A stretch of DNA of 64,000 nucleotides from contig NC_056005.1 of NCBI RefSeq assembly GCF_018446385.1, positions 95,198,984 to 95,262,983 on the forward strand, in the 5' to 3' direction. The notes under the pieces are model-generated. The model saw only the letters and a program-made list of their open reading frames with translations. It was not told the origin of the DNA and did no database searches. Both the position numbers and the translations under genes were made by a program. Below, piece after piece: positions 1-12,100 of this stretch. The first letter of the stretch is position 1. Every line of letters starts with the position of its first letter. The stretch is from Zingiber officinale. Lineage: Eukaryota > Streptophyta > Magnoliopsida > Zingiberales > Zingiberaceae.

Positions 1-639
1 GATTGTGCAGTGATTGCAAGATGCAGTCTGGATCTAATGCTTTGTGGTTGGATGTACTCTGTCGTCACAATGTTATGGCCTTTCATTTGACCTTACCTAG
101 TGTTTCTGTAGCACATTATCCATACCTTACCTATCCCCCAGATCATTGAGATTGGTGTTGGTCTGAAACTTTAAACACTCCAGGACCATGCCGACCCAGT
201 TATTGATATCATTGACATGCTGAAAATAAATTTTAATTTTTTATATATATATGTGCTTGTTTGTAGGGGACTTTTTATTGGGTCTGTTCGATTTCCATAA
301 TGTTACAAAGACTCACGATGATAATGCCTTGACATTCTAACAGGATATCTCTTTCATTGACTCAAGCAAATAACTGGAATATCTTGTAGCTCATAGATTA
401 GGTTGTCATAGTTAATCATGTGGTATTCTGTTTTTTGTCTGATAAAAAACACCTTTTTATTAAAAAACAAAAAAAAATTGAATTCCGTTGTTGGGTGATA
501 GCAGATTCACCTTTATTTTTCTCTTCAATATTCAAACCTAGTTTCATGTAAAAATACAATTGAATATGAATGTAAATAAGATTTGTATATTTTACTAGCA
601 ACATTTACTCTGATTATCCTTTACAACTCGGATTAGCAG
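1..639 (+). other. Intron and upstream part of MOS1-like gene, no exon recognised
   Basis: This stretch precedes the first recognisable exon of the MOS1-like gene and ends with a splice acceptor at 638-639. It is AT-rich, with stops in all frames and no reading frame that resembles the family. It is most simply an intron of a gene whose 5' exons lie outside the window. A short exon could be missed here. Confidence 0.5.
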
Positions 640-3600
640 GTCACACTTTACAAGAGCATTCTGATGCATCTTCTGGTATTCTCAGATCCAATGAAAACCT
701 AAAATCTTCTAGTGGTGAGTGAAGATGAATTAGCTAGCTCGGTTTTTAAATTTTCTTTTCCTAATAGGACTCAAGATATGCTTTGTGAATTCAGGAGATA
801 TCTGCAAGGATCAAGAGGATGTAAGTGTTCCTAGAACTGAGAGAAACTTATCTTCTGGAGGTGCTGTCTCACATAACCCAGAATTGAATAATAATTTGCA
901 GCAGGCACAACCACACAATAGCTTGAATATGACACCTAGTCAGTTTGATTCTTGGCATGGTTCTGCAATGCACTCTCCTGACAAAATTTGGTATAGAGGA
1001 GGGGCTCTAGTCGGTCCATATCGACCAGCAGGGCCCCCTGGTAGTTTTCCTGTTGATCCATTTTTGTGCTATCCCCGTCCGTTTCCACCCAACTCAGAGG
1101 CTGCCTTGAGACCAAGTGCTGGGCCTGTTCAGTACCACCCTACAACTGGAGAGGTATATCGCCCCCAAGTGCTGCCTAATCCATACATGTTTTCTAGCCA
1201 CCCTGTTATTCCTACCATGCCTGGGCCCTACCATACACCTGTTCCTTATGATGGATATTATGGCTATCAACAAGCAAGTTTTTGCAGTTCTGGTGAACAA
1301 CACATGCCTTCAGGAGTGGCTATTCAACCGAGTGTCTATAAACAATCTCCTAACTCCAGTGGTAACATTACCTCAGATGAATTTCCAAATAGTCTTGGTG
1401 GGGATGTCACACAAAAGGTGGAAGTGCAAGTACCATCTGACAGAGCTCAGGCTCCTTTTCCAGGGCCCTATAAGGTCTTGCTAAAACCACAAGGTGACTT
1501 AGCATATAAAGTTACACAAGCAAAGACCCATAGTGGATCTTCATCACCTACTTCAACACAAAGTCATGTTGAAAGTAAACCTGAAGCATCCATATCTAAG
1601 GAGAGTGAGCAGTCTGCAGGTAGCAGAAAGAATGAAATTGCCAATGACATGAATCTGGTAAGCGATCACCGAGCATCACTGAAGGTAGCTGGTGATGGTA
1701 TGTGTCAGCTTTCAAATCCTATTATCTCTAACTTGGAAGTAAATTCCAATAGGACATCTGAAGGCATACTTAAGAGAGGACCAAATATTTCAATTCAACC
1801 GGTTTATGATTGGAAGCCTAATTCAGTTACTAGAAAGAATGTTGCACTGATCGAAAAAATAGAAGGCTTAAATAACAAAGTTCGGAGCGCTGAAAACCAC
1901 AGCATAGTTGGAGGATTGTCGTCAAAACAAGAGAGATTAAAACAACCAAAAGTTGCCAATGCAAGACCTGGACATTTTACCAAAGCTAGGGGTATTGCTA
2001 TCCCAAGTTCTTTTGAGGGATATTCTTTGGACACACACACCATTGATTCAACAGTTGTTTCTGGACAGTCAGACTCCATGGATTTTATTCCAATTGAATC
2101 AGGTTCTTGTGTTTCAAAAGGAGCCCCCTCTGCACTTGGCAGGGGTGATTATTCGTCCAACTCGAGGTTAGATAATCAAACTGATGGCGAGCTGACAAGA
2201 GAATCTTCTGAAAAAGGGCCTTTTGTTGTTCCCATGGAAAAAACTGTTACTGAAGATGCCTATTCAGATTCACTTGATCACAAAGACCAGGTCAGTGTAG
2301 ACCTCTAATTTGGTAAATGTTGTGATTGCAAAACTAGGGGATAGATAGTGCATTTATCAAAGTTCTAACTATGAGTTCCAAGTAATGTATATTACAGTTA
2401 GTTGACAAATAACTGCTGATTGCTTCCCGCAGATAGTGCATCTTTCTTGTTCTTTTTTGTTTTTAAATTTTTGGAATTGATAGGTACAAGTTAGATGCCA
2501 TATACAAATTTTGACTTTCATCAGCTCTGGATGATTTCTGCTTGATTTTTGAATGACATACAGATATAATTCAGCACCTGTGATTTCAACAGAAAATAGA
2601 TAAAATTACTATGAAGTGTATAAGGTTTGTTCTTAATGAATTTTGTGTGAAAGATTGTTTTTTTAATAGATACACATATTTGAATATATAATTCTCCTCA
2701 TGCAAATGCTGTTATTATCTGTACACTAAAATTGTGTTAATCACTCCTTCCAATGGCTTTTAATGATTTAAAATATATGTGAGCATAGAAGTCATGCCCA
2801 TGTCAAGATCATTTTTTGTTACTTATATTATGACTGAATTGATAGAGCAAGTATGAATTCAGTTCTGGTGTGTGTATATATTTGAAATCCTGTATGAAAT
2901 AAAAAGTATTAGCAAAAATATAAGCTGCAACTATTGATGGAACACATCATTACATCTTGAGTATGTTGTTTTTGGATGAAATTCATTTTGATAAATTCAC
3001 TAGCTTTTGTTCCATTTTTATTAACCGTAACTAAGCTTATATTCATCTTGTTCCTATGTGTCTCCTAAACTTTTGCAAGGTAAATCTAATGTACTCCAGA
3101 AGATCTAAATGAATTGGTAGGTTTATGAGTTATGAGAAGTACCAGATGATATTAGATATTTTATGTATGAAAGAATACAATGTTCATTGAATCTTGATAA
3201 ACACCAATATTCTGTCTCTAAAAATGGTATACATGTGTTGATAAATGTTTTTGATGTCGTTTTCCTGGCTTGTCTGCTAGCGTGCTAAAATGAAAGAGTT
3301 GGCTGCTCAACGTGCAAAGCAGTTACAGAAACAGGAGGAGGAGAGAACGAGGGAGCAAAAAGCAAAAGCTCTCGCAAAGCTGGAAGAATTGAATAAACGC
3401 TCAGCAGCATTGAGCATGAAACCTAAGTCAAATGAGGTATCATCCCTTAGTCATAATCCACAGCAGCAAGAAGATCCTGGAGCAGATATAGCTTCAAATG
3501 TTACCCTCTCTGCAGTAGATATGCCTCTACAAGCAAATGAGTATAACAAAGTTGGACCAGTAGTCTCTTTGCCTTGTGATTATGTTTCTCAGACTCCAGA

Positions 3601-5683
3601 AACAGTTGCCCAAGATTCTAGATCTGGTAGTATACCTACTCTTTCAATGGAGCATCATACAAACACTACAGAAGTTGCGGCCCATGAAGGTTCACAGTTT
3701 AATGCTTCCAGTGGTTCTAAGCATAGACCGGTGGGAAACCGAAGAAGGCAGAAGGTTCCACAGGAGAAAAACCCAGGTGAGAAGTCAGCGATGAGGGAAA
3801 ATACAGGTTCGAAGTTTCTTGATGAGATTGCCCATGAGAGCAAATCAGATGAAATGCACTTCATCAGCGAAAAGAATCAGAACTCACAAAAGCTTGTTGA
3901 AGTCAATGCACCTGCATCAAGTGTTGATATATTGTCGCATAATGGGGATCCTTCTCTGCAACAGAAGAAAAAAAATCATAGAAACGTGAAGAATAGGAAC
4001 AAGGATGATACTTTGTTTGGCTCTAGCAATTCAACACATTCAAATGAAAAGATTGAAGAATACCCAAGCGAAAGTTCTAAGCTCAACCCTGCACCACCAG
4101 TTCTGGAAACTTCATCAGTTCCTGCCCTAATTTCTTCTGACCATGGTAGTGGTCAGGAGTGTGGGGATGGCATAGTACACTCTTGCCAAGGGTCTTCTAA
4201 AGTTGTTGACGAAGGACAAGGCAGGATGAACAACCATCGGAAGCCTCAGCCATCTAGAAAGATGGCAAGAAACCATCAGGCAATTAAGCCTACCGACAAG
4301 GTTCATGGAAGTGAGATGGTCATCTGGGCACCTGTAAGGCCTGCAAATAAGATCGAGCAACTGGAGGAAATCAAGCAGAATAGTATAATAGGAAATTTCT
4401 CTGATTCTTCGTTACAGATTGGGAATGATATCAGTGGCACAAAAACAAAGAGGGCTGAGATAGAGAGATATGTTCCTAAACCTGTCGCCAAAGAGCACTT
4501 GCAGCAGGAGTACACTCAAAAGTCTTCAACCCATCTCAGTCAATTGACTTCAGATGAGATGCCTGAGAAACCTTATTTGGATTCCAAATTTGGGCCAGGT
4601 AAATTTGATGGCTCATCTGAATTTGGTGCTGATACAAAGAAGACAGAGGACAATAAGCCTGGTAGGCGTGGTAGAGTTCAAGCCTCTTGGCGTCAGAGGA
4701 ATTCAGCTGATACTGTTCTTCCTTCACAGGCTTCAAATGAAAATGTGCAACCTTCTGATGCTACCGAAACTTTTGACAAGCCTTCCAATCAGCACCTACC
4801 ATTGCCAGAACAGGTAAGATCTGATGGCTGGGAGGGTGGTGACAGTCTCGTGCAGAAAAATTCAGATGCGGCTCCTATCCAGACTAAAGATCAGGGGATC
4901 AGAAGCATGCAAAAACATCAACAAGCTCAGAGAGTTACAGGAAGCAATTATGGAACTGACGATCATAATTCCAAGAACAAAACAAACGAAAAAAATGGTG
5001 TCAATCCTCTCAATTTAGATACAAGTGAGAATGATGTGAAAATTTTCATAAATGATAATGGTAAGAATGTTGTTGGTGAGCACGTTAGGTCTCACTCTCA
5101 CTGGAAACCAAAGTCTCAAATTCAGCAAGGTAGGGGCACTGGAGGGCAAAGAAACTTCTATCATGATGCTAGGCCTGAGAAGTTCGGTTACCCTGGTGCT
5201 GGGAGTAACCACCCAAGCAATGAGACTAGCAATACCCTGAACCAGAAAGATCAGTCTCGTAACTCTGCTTCATCAGTGGAGCAAATGCATAGCAGAAGAC
5301 CAGTTGTAGATATGAGTCCTCAGCGTGAAAATCAAGTTTCTCCACCACACCAATATGGACAACGCAATGGGCGTGTTAACAGAGGGCAGGAGGCAACATA
5401 TCGGGGTCGGGATTTTATGCATACTTCTGGAAAATCAAATGCTCAGCGAATCGAAGATCAACATAAGAATACTCCACATTTTGAATACCAGCCAGTTGAT
5501 TCTCACAGTAAGCCAAGCAATGCATATCGCCAGCCAAACTCAAGCATTGATCAAGAGGCACAAGGTCACCATGCTTCCAGGCAGAAGTACAAGGAACGTT
5601 ATCATACTCAAACGAGAAACCCAGGACGCTTCATCCGTAGCGCTACTTCTCATGTTGATGATTCTCACAATGGTGAAGAATGA
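640..5683 (+). CDS. MOS1: MODIFIER OF SNC1 1 (MOS1)-like protein, 5' end outside window
   Basis: Three exons are visible: 640-714, 795-2290 and 3281-5683 (stop TGA 5681-5683), giving about 1,323 residues. The phases fit: the first exon supplies 2 bases of a codon and leaves 1, and the second ends in phase 0. The second exon encodes a Pro/Tyr/Gly-rich stretch (WYRGGALVGPYRPAGPPG, then repeated PY and YGY motifs). The third begins with a highly charged helix (MKELAAQRAKQLQKQEEE, then REQKAKALAKLEELNKRSAA), which is the most recognisable signature of the plant MOS1/BAT2-like family. The rest is Ser/Gln/Asn-rich, low complexity, and ends in an RG/Q-rich tail. In Arabidopsis MOS1 modulates expression of the immune receptor gene SNC1 and is nuclear; the same role here is inference. 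The apparent GTG at 785 is not a start, because the reading frame enters through the acceptor at 793-794. Confidence 0.9.
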
Positions 5684-6200
5684 AACATGCTATACAGGTG
5701 CTTACACTGGTACTTTGCTTGTTACCAACTGATTAGGTTTTAAAACTTTCCACTGATATATACTTGGCAGCAATCAAGCATTACGAGAGGAGGAAATAGT
5801 TGTAGCGGAAGATTCAGTCTGTTATTTCAGTATCTGCATGCTAAGGCATAGTAAAATCCAACCGAAAGGAGTTCATGGATTTTGAGAATGTAGCTACTTG
5901 CTTTCTGTATCCTCCGTTGACCATCAACGACGTGTGGGGTTTTGCCATGATGACTTGCCTTCTTCGAATATGGTATGAGGTAACAAATGTTTATTTCCAC
6001 GAGGTGTAATCTCAATATGTTACCTTACACATTTGTTAAAGACTTGCTCCTAGCCGTGTGCCCTGTGTGGAACTTTGTACAGATATTGGACTTTTCCTAT
6101 CCATGTCGTTGCATTTTCCCCTTGTTTTCTCAACTTCTTATATCTCTTTGGGCCGAATGGATTCGGTCAGACCGGCAGCGATTAAAGTGGACCATATGAG
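5684..6200 (+). other. 3' UTR and downstream flank of the MOS1-like gene
   Basis: This follows the MOS1 stop codon. It holds no coding frame of note. It is less AT-rich than the intergenic DNA that follows, as expected for a 3' UTR. No clear AATAAA signal was found, so the end of the transcript is not fixed. Confidence 0.4.
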
Positions 6201-7182
6201 TAATCAGACAGACTGAAACCTTACCATCTTGGTCGGTGAGTATGACCAAAATATTTGTGTGGGTTCCAACAGAAGACATTTGCCAAGATGGTTCATCTTT
6301 ATGCCATTTTATTTGGCTGTGGGGAGAGGCCTTGGTACAGTAGGTAATCTACTTTCTAGAGAGGCCAACAGTCAATATTATTAAATTGTGGCTTGCAATA
6401 CTCAATGCCAATAGGATAGAGCTATCGCCTGCAACGGTTGAGTGTTTTTTTTTAAGTATTTAAGATTTGAGTTTTAGTTTCCATATATTAATGGATGATT
6501 TTGTTGATGAGCTATTGTGAGCGTTTTTTTATTTATTTTGATGATTGATGAATACTTTTAGTGGGACTGAATTGGTGGAGAATTAGTCAATATAAATTAA
6601 ATTAGATATCTAGTATCAACTTAAAAAAAAAAATTAGACAAGTACAAAAGGGTAGAATTAACATAGAGTAGTAGTTTAGATGAGTAAAGTACAAAGTGTC
6701 ATTTAGATGAGTAAATTACAAAAGGGTATCTCCATGGTGGATGGGAAAATCTGTGGGATGGGATTGGATAGCTTGAGTAATCGATTCGAATATATGAATT
6801 ATTAAAAAAAAAACATAAAGGGTAAAGTGTAATGCGTACCTGGTATAAAAATTGTAAAGGAAGCTCAGTGCATGATGTTTTCGTCTCAAAACGAGTTGGA
6901 TTACATTGAATTTATTATACATACTTTTACTTGCCTTATTAGGACCTCGAAATCGGATTAAATTTTATCATTAACGTAATCCTCCCCTTTTATCTTATGT
7001 ATATTACCGTAACACTCCCCTTTTATATGCTAAAAAAATGCTTATTTTACAATATTATAAAGCTATCACTTGGAATTAAACATTTTTTACCAAAATAGTA
7101 ATACTTCATGCCTATTACTATAATTAAAATAGTGGCCTAATGTAAATAGTAAAATTATGATAATCAAAAAAATCATGTTGTT
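6201..7182. other. AT-rich intergenic DNA
   Basis: No gene is visible. A short imperfect direct repeat (tttagatgagtaaa) lies around 6675-6715. Several A and T homopolymers are present. Nothing else is recognised. Confidence 0.5.
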
Positions 7183-7309
7183 TATGTCAATTGTCTGAAA
7201 ATAATATTTTGTAAAAAGTAGAATAAGTCTGTGTACAATAAATTTTTCCTTGGGATCTTACATAGCGGGAGCTTCGTACACCGAATTATTTTTTTTCTAT
7301 GTCAATTGT
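7183..7309 (+). mobile_element. 5'-truncated Au-type SINE with 12-bp target duplication
   Basis: The body at 7195-7297 carries the 3' half of an Au-like SINE: the segment 'gtaaaaagtagaataag', then 'gtctgtgtacaata', then 'tagcgggagcttcgtacacc', ending in a T-run as Au SINEs do. It is flanked by the exact 12-bp direct repeat tatgtcaattgt at 7183-7194 and 7298-7309, the target-site duplication. The tRNA-related 5' half with boxes A and B is missing, so the copy was truncated at insertion. Confidence 0.8.
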
Positions 7310-7766
7310 GTATAAAATGAGAACTAACAAATTAGGATTGGGTTTCCCCTAATATCATTATGGTGCCTTAACTTAGAAATACAAATGGGAAAAAAATAGC
7401 GTGATAGGTTTATTATAATTTTATGATAAAATATGTTAAAATTAAAAGTAGCATGTGCATGATATTTGGCCAAAACTTTAAAACATAATTTTAAAAAGAT
7501 GGAACTTAATTTTAGGAACATAAATGGATATATATTTCAATTTGTTTCGTTCAGGAAAAGTTTGTTCATGCATTTTTTTACATGCAACTTCTGAATGCAC
7601 GCCAATTTATTTAATTATTCTTTATTTTTTATAGTTAAAAAAAATAAAATAAGATATAATTATTCTAAAATTTAACATATTTAAATTAGAATTTAATATA
7701 ATTTCTATTAAATTAAGCACGATTCTTTTTACCAATCAATTAGTAGTCATACTTCGATTTAGCTTA

Positions 7767-8167
7767 GAGCATCCACATCAATTTTCTTATCACTATATCT
7801 AAAATTTAAGATAAATAATTTACTTTATTAAATTTAGACAATAACTTTTCATTACATACTACATCAATCATTCTAAAATTATCATCATCTTTAATGTTTT
7901 ATTATTTTCTTCTCTTTTTTCTATTTTTATTATTATATTTATGGAATGAGTAGAAGGAGAGAGATTGAAAAGAATGAGTGGAATGAGAGATTAAAAAAAT
8001 ATTATTTAATTTTTAGGGTAGAAGTTTCATTCCCTAAATTTAGAGAATCATTATTCATCGAATCTAAATTTTAATAATGAATAGGGTAGCTGATGTAAAG
8101 ATTTTTTAGTTATCCTATTCAAAATTTAAAATAAAATCTTTAGATAGGGTCACTGATGTAAATGCTC
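7767..8167. mobile_element. Tourist/PIF-Harbinger-type MITE, 401 bp
   Basis: The left end reads gagcatccacatcaattttc. The right end, reverse-complemented, reads gagcatttacatcagtgacc, so the termini are inverted repeats. TTA target duplications sit at 7764-7766 and 8168-8170. The interior is AT-rich and noncoding, with further internal inverted similarity on both arms (segments resembling 'ctatctaaaattt'). Length, TTA duplication and the GAGCATCC terminus fit a Harbinger-derived miniature element. Confidence 0.85.
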
Positions 8168-8170
8168 TTA

Positions 8171-8724
8171 AGTCAATCGATTAATATAATTCTCAATCGA
8201 TTGGTTGAATTATGTACAATTGAATAAAAAATATATTAGATTTTTTTAAATGATGTTGAATTTAGGAGGAATTATATCTCCTTTTAAATTGTTTATATCT
8301 ATAGAAAAATAAGAATAATTAAATAAATTGATATCTATTATGTTTAGTTAAAAAGTGAGAATAAATGTTTTGAGGACTAAGCAAAGTTGAAATTATGATC
8401 TGGAATTTTAAAATAATTTATCAAAAAAAATATAAATAATAATATTTATTCTGTTTTTCATTTAAATGCATTTGTCTTGCGAAAAATAAAATAAAGTTTT
8501 AAAATGGTATTTTTTTGAAAACTATTATAAACGATTTGGGAGTATTTTAAAAATTGTGCATTCTCTTCCCTTCAAATTATTTTCGCCATTAACTTCTCAT
8601 TCATTACCAGCTTAAAATGCACAGATTCTTCCTCTCAATCTCTCCTCGATCCGTCGTCTCGCTCTTCCCTCGTCTCTTTTCCCAAAAGCTAGTGATGGAG
8701 TAGGCGGATCGGCAACAGGTACCG
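8171..8724 (+). promoter_or_regulatory. Promoter and 5' leader region of the NHL-repeat gene
   Basis: AT-rich DNA up to about 8570 gives way to a CT-rich stretch (8560-8700) typical of plant 5' UTRs. No certain TATA box was assigned. A minimal upstream reading frame ATG-GAG-TAG occurs at 8695-8703, before the longer uORF. The transcription start is not visible directly. Confidence 0.4.
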
Positions 8725-8823
8725 ATGGATTCGTGTTGGAGTGCGTCCTCTGATTCATCGTCGCTGCAAGTTTTGATTTATTTTTTTTTCTTATCTATAT
8801 TTCTTGAGGTGAATCGGAAGTGA
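8725..8823 (+). promoter_or_regulatory. Upstream ORF, 32 codons, stop overlaps main ATG (TGATG)
   Basis: An ATG at 8725 opens 32 sense codons (MDSCWSASSDSS at the start, a hydrophobic LIYFFFLSIFLEV near the end) and stops with TGA at 8821-8823. The final A of this TGA is the first base of the NHL gene's ATG at 8823-8825. There is no stop in between. In plants such arrangements can lower main-frame translation or allow reinitiation; that effect is inference. It depends on the leader being unspliced here. Confidence 0.6.
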
Positions 8824-9124
8824 TGAGGCGGAAGAAGATGGTGGTGTTGCTCCTTTTGTTCCTATTTTTCGCGGTGTTTTGCTGCGTATCTGCTGCATCC
8901 CCAGCTAGTGAGCTCGGATTTTGATGTTTGTGTGTGTGTGCGCGAGTGTGAGGGAGGGGAGAGGCTGTGGGTTTCACGGGTTCCCTGTTGAGCTTTGATC
9001 GTTCTGTTTTACTCTTTTTTTAGGGCTGGTAAGCGTGTTGTTCTTCAATCTCTTTTCTGCCCTTCTGCGGCGGCTATGGTCGGCGACGTTGGATTCGAGG
9101 ATTGGTAAGACTCGAAGATTGATT

Positions 9125-9162
<38 letters not shown>

Positions 9163-12100
9163 TTTTGTTTAGTTGATTTGGTGTTTTGGATTAATCAGCG
9201 ATCTTGAGCCCCTCGATTGTGAGGATTGAGAGTGGATACAGCATCGAGACTGTTTTCGATGGGAGTAAGCATGGAATCGAGCCGTTCTCGGTCGAAGTCA
9301 CTCCGGGAGGGGAGCTTCTGGTACTGGATTCCAAGAACAGTAACATCTACAAGGTTTCTTTGCCCTTGTCTAAATGTGAGTGTGTTTATCCTCTCATAAA
9401 GATCGAAGTGTCCATTTGCATGACACAAATATAACCAATGATACCACATGAAACACCATGAATGAAGCCTACAATGTGCAATTTCATAAGGATTTTAATG
9501 CTTAGACTCTTCATCTATCTCCTCAATATCCATGTTCAATGCTCTAAGTAGACATTCAAACTTTCTATTGATGTGAAATATGAATTAAAGATGTTAAAGG
9601 TGTTAGATGGTTTCTGTAAAATAGTTACTGAATCTATTAGTCCCAGGGACTTATGACTGATACTTCCTCCATGAAACTTGTTTGATTTTGTCCGATATGA
9701 GATTGATATCTTGACAGTGGAATATTTGAGTGTTCTTAAAGTTACTGGATGTGAAGCCAAGTGATGGTCTAGAGGAGCAGCCTAAGTTGTTCTGAAAAAT
9801 ATCAGCAATAGTTGCTGGTTGGTGATGATGGTTTCACTGTTCTGATACCATGATGATCCAATTTTGTGATTGTCTTCCATTAGAAAGGGGCCAAAGAAGA
9901 TAACTGCTAATAAGTTAACACGATGTGTTTGATTCCAGAATTTCTATGCTGATGTTGGCACTTTAAATATGACATTGTATTTTTAATCTTTTAATTTAGT
10001 TAATCTTTTAAGCATTTGTTCCAGATACATTCTTGAATATGATTGTTCTAAATGCGCTCTTATTGTGGTTTGTTGCTGGTTCCACTGTGATATTATCACT
10101 GACTTCCACTGTGAATTTTTTGGATAGACAACAGGCCTAAGCTTGTTGCTGGTTCAGCTAAAGGTTGGAGCGGTCATGTTGATGGCAAACCATGTGAAGC
10201 AAGGATGAACCATCCAACAGGGCTCACAGTCGATAGCAAGGGTAACATTTATGTTTCTGACACAAAGAACAAAGCAATTAGGAAAATCAGTGATACTGGT
10301 GAGTTGAGGATTTCGTTAAAAAATTAGAGTTCTACTAAAAAATAAACAAGAGCGACAATTAGAAGTAAGAGTTAAACTACATATTAACGAACAGTGGATT
10401 GTATGTCTGGAAAGGTGTCACGACAATAGCAGCAGGGCAGTCATATAGAGTGGGTCGTATAACTCTGCAAATTGAAGATGCAATGTTCTCTGATGATTTT
10501 GAGGTAGTGTATGTCAGTAGTAGCTGCTCTCTTCTGGTGGTTGACAGAGGAAATCAGGCAATCAGAGAGATCCAATTGAATTTAGACGATTGTCCTGACC
10601 AGTATGGAGCTCGGCTTTCTCTAGGTAGATTTTTAATTGTCATCTTTTTCCTCTTTGCATAATGATTGTATGTAGAACAGTAGAAGTACTCACTCTATCC
10701 ATGAAATTCGTATGGAACATGGAGAGTTTGGCTTTGTCAGGATGACTTGGTGATAACTAAATTTGTTGCAGGAATCGCAGTGCTGTTTGCTGCTGCTTTC
10801 TTTGGTTACATGCTTGCATTGTTGCATCGGCCACGGACTGTTGTGGCATCTCCATCTAATGTATGTTAGCATTTCTTAACTATGAATATATGAATTATGG
10901 ATATGGATACAAGATGTTACTTGTTAGTATGAATCACCAGTGACTTGTGTGCCAAATTTCGAAAAAAAAAATCGGCCAGATTACCTTAGAAAGGAGAGAA
11001 GGGTACAAGTTTCTTGAATTCCTTGATGGTGTTCAATCATTTCAACAATTTTTAAACTCGCTTGCTGAACTAATGGAACTTTCTAGCTCACACATAAGGT
11101 ATATTCAAGCATGTACACAGCATACTTTTGATACATGCTTTTGGTTGATGATATCAGGTTGAATGCCGAGAACAAGACATTTTCTCTGTGAATGATAACT
11201 TCCTTTTTTTGTCGAGCATGCTATATACATTGTTAGGGAATCATACTCCATGGACTTATCTTTGTCATATAGGATCCAACCCTCCAGTTCAACAACCATA
11301 CAACTATAGAATTGTTATGATTGTTTTTGTAACATATTAAAAGTAGTCTGCCAAATACACCTTTTTTGTCTGGACCACAACTCAAGGACATAAAAGGATG
11401 AGTAGAGAGTTCAGCTTATGTAGTCTGTTCAGAGTAACTGTAGTTCAGATACAAGTTAATATACGTCATGGCTCACTATGGTGAATGCACATTGGTTCAG
11501 TCGAAGGTATGTTTGCTCGAGGTGGAAGTAATCTTGGCTGAGGTGTTGTCTTTGCTTCCAAGGAGGGAACATTTAAGGGGGCGTGGCTCCTTTTGTCTCT
11601 CTCGCACTTTGCAACCTGCTAAAGCTGCTCGACCATGTTGAAGCTTGCAAAAAGCTCTCATGGCCTTTCTGCTAGCATCTAAAAAAAACCTACAAAAAGT
11701 TTTTTAAAAAAATGTTCTAGTAACTATAATGTTCCCCTGCTTAATAGACCATTAAGGTAAGCACTACGCAATATGCTTACGAGCCATGTGCCAACTATGA
11801 TTGGTTTTGCCTACTGTGGATCAACCTGCATTCACTCTGTTCTAGCTGAGGATTGTATATGTGGTAGCCATGCATAATAATTCAGGCGGCTATGAAGTTT
11901 ACCAATATTAAGTCATGTCGAAATTCAAACTTAATGAATCATACCGATCGTGCTTTCCTTCTTTTAAGTTTCAGTTCTTTTTTGCACATCTTGTACTTAC
12001 ATAAATTATATGAAGATTGAATTACACTTTGTTTTGATAATGTTACATTTCAGTTCTTTATTATGCATCTGTTATTAATTTGTAATGCTCGAGTTGATTC

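Noticed and set aside
785..2308. An ORF starting with GTG at 785 as a separate gene
   Set aside because: It is the middle exon of the MOS1-like gene, entered through the acceptor at 793-794 and left at the donor at 2291. GTG is not a normal plant start.
6400..6560. Possible further SINE (gatagagctatcgcctg, then gatttgagttttag)
   Set aside because: The box A and box B matches are too weak and no target duplication was found.
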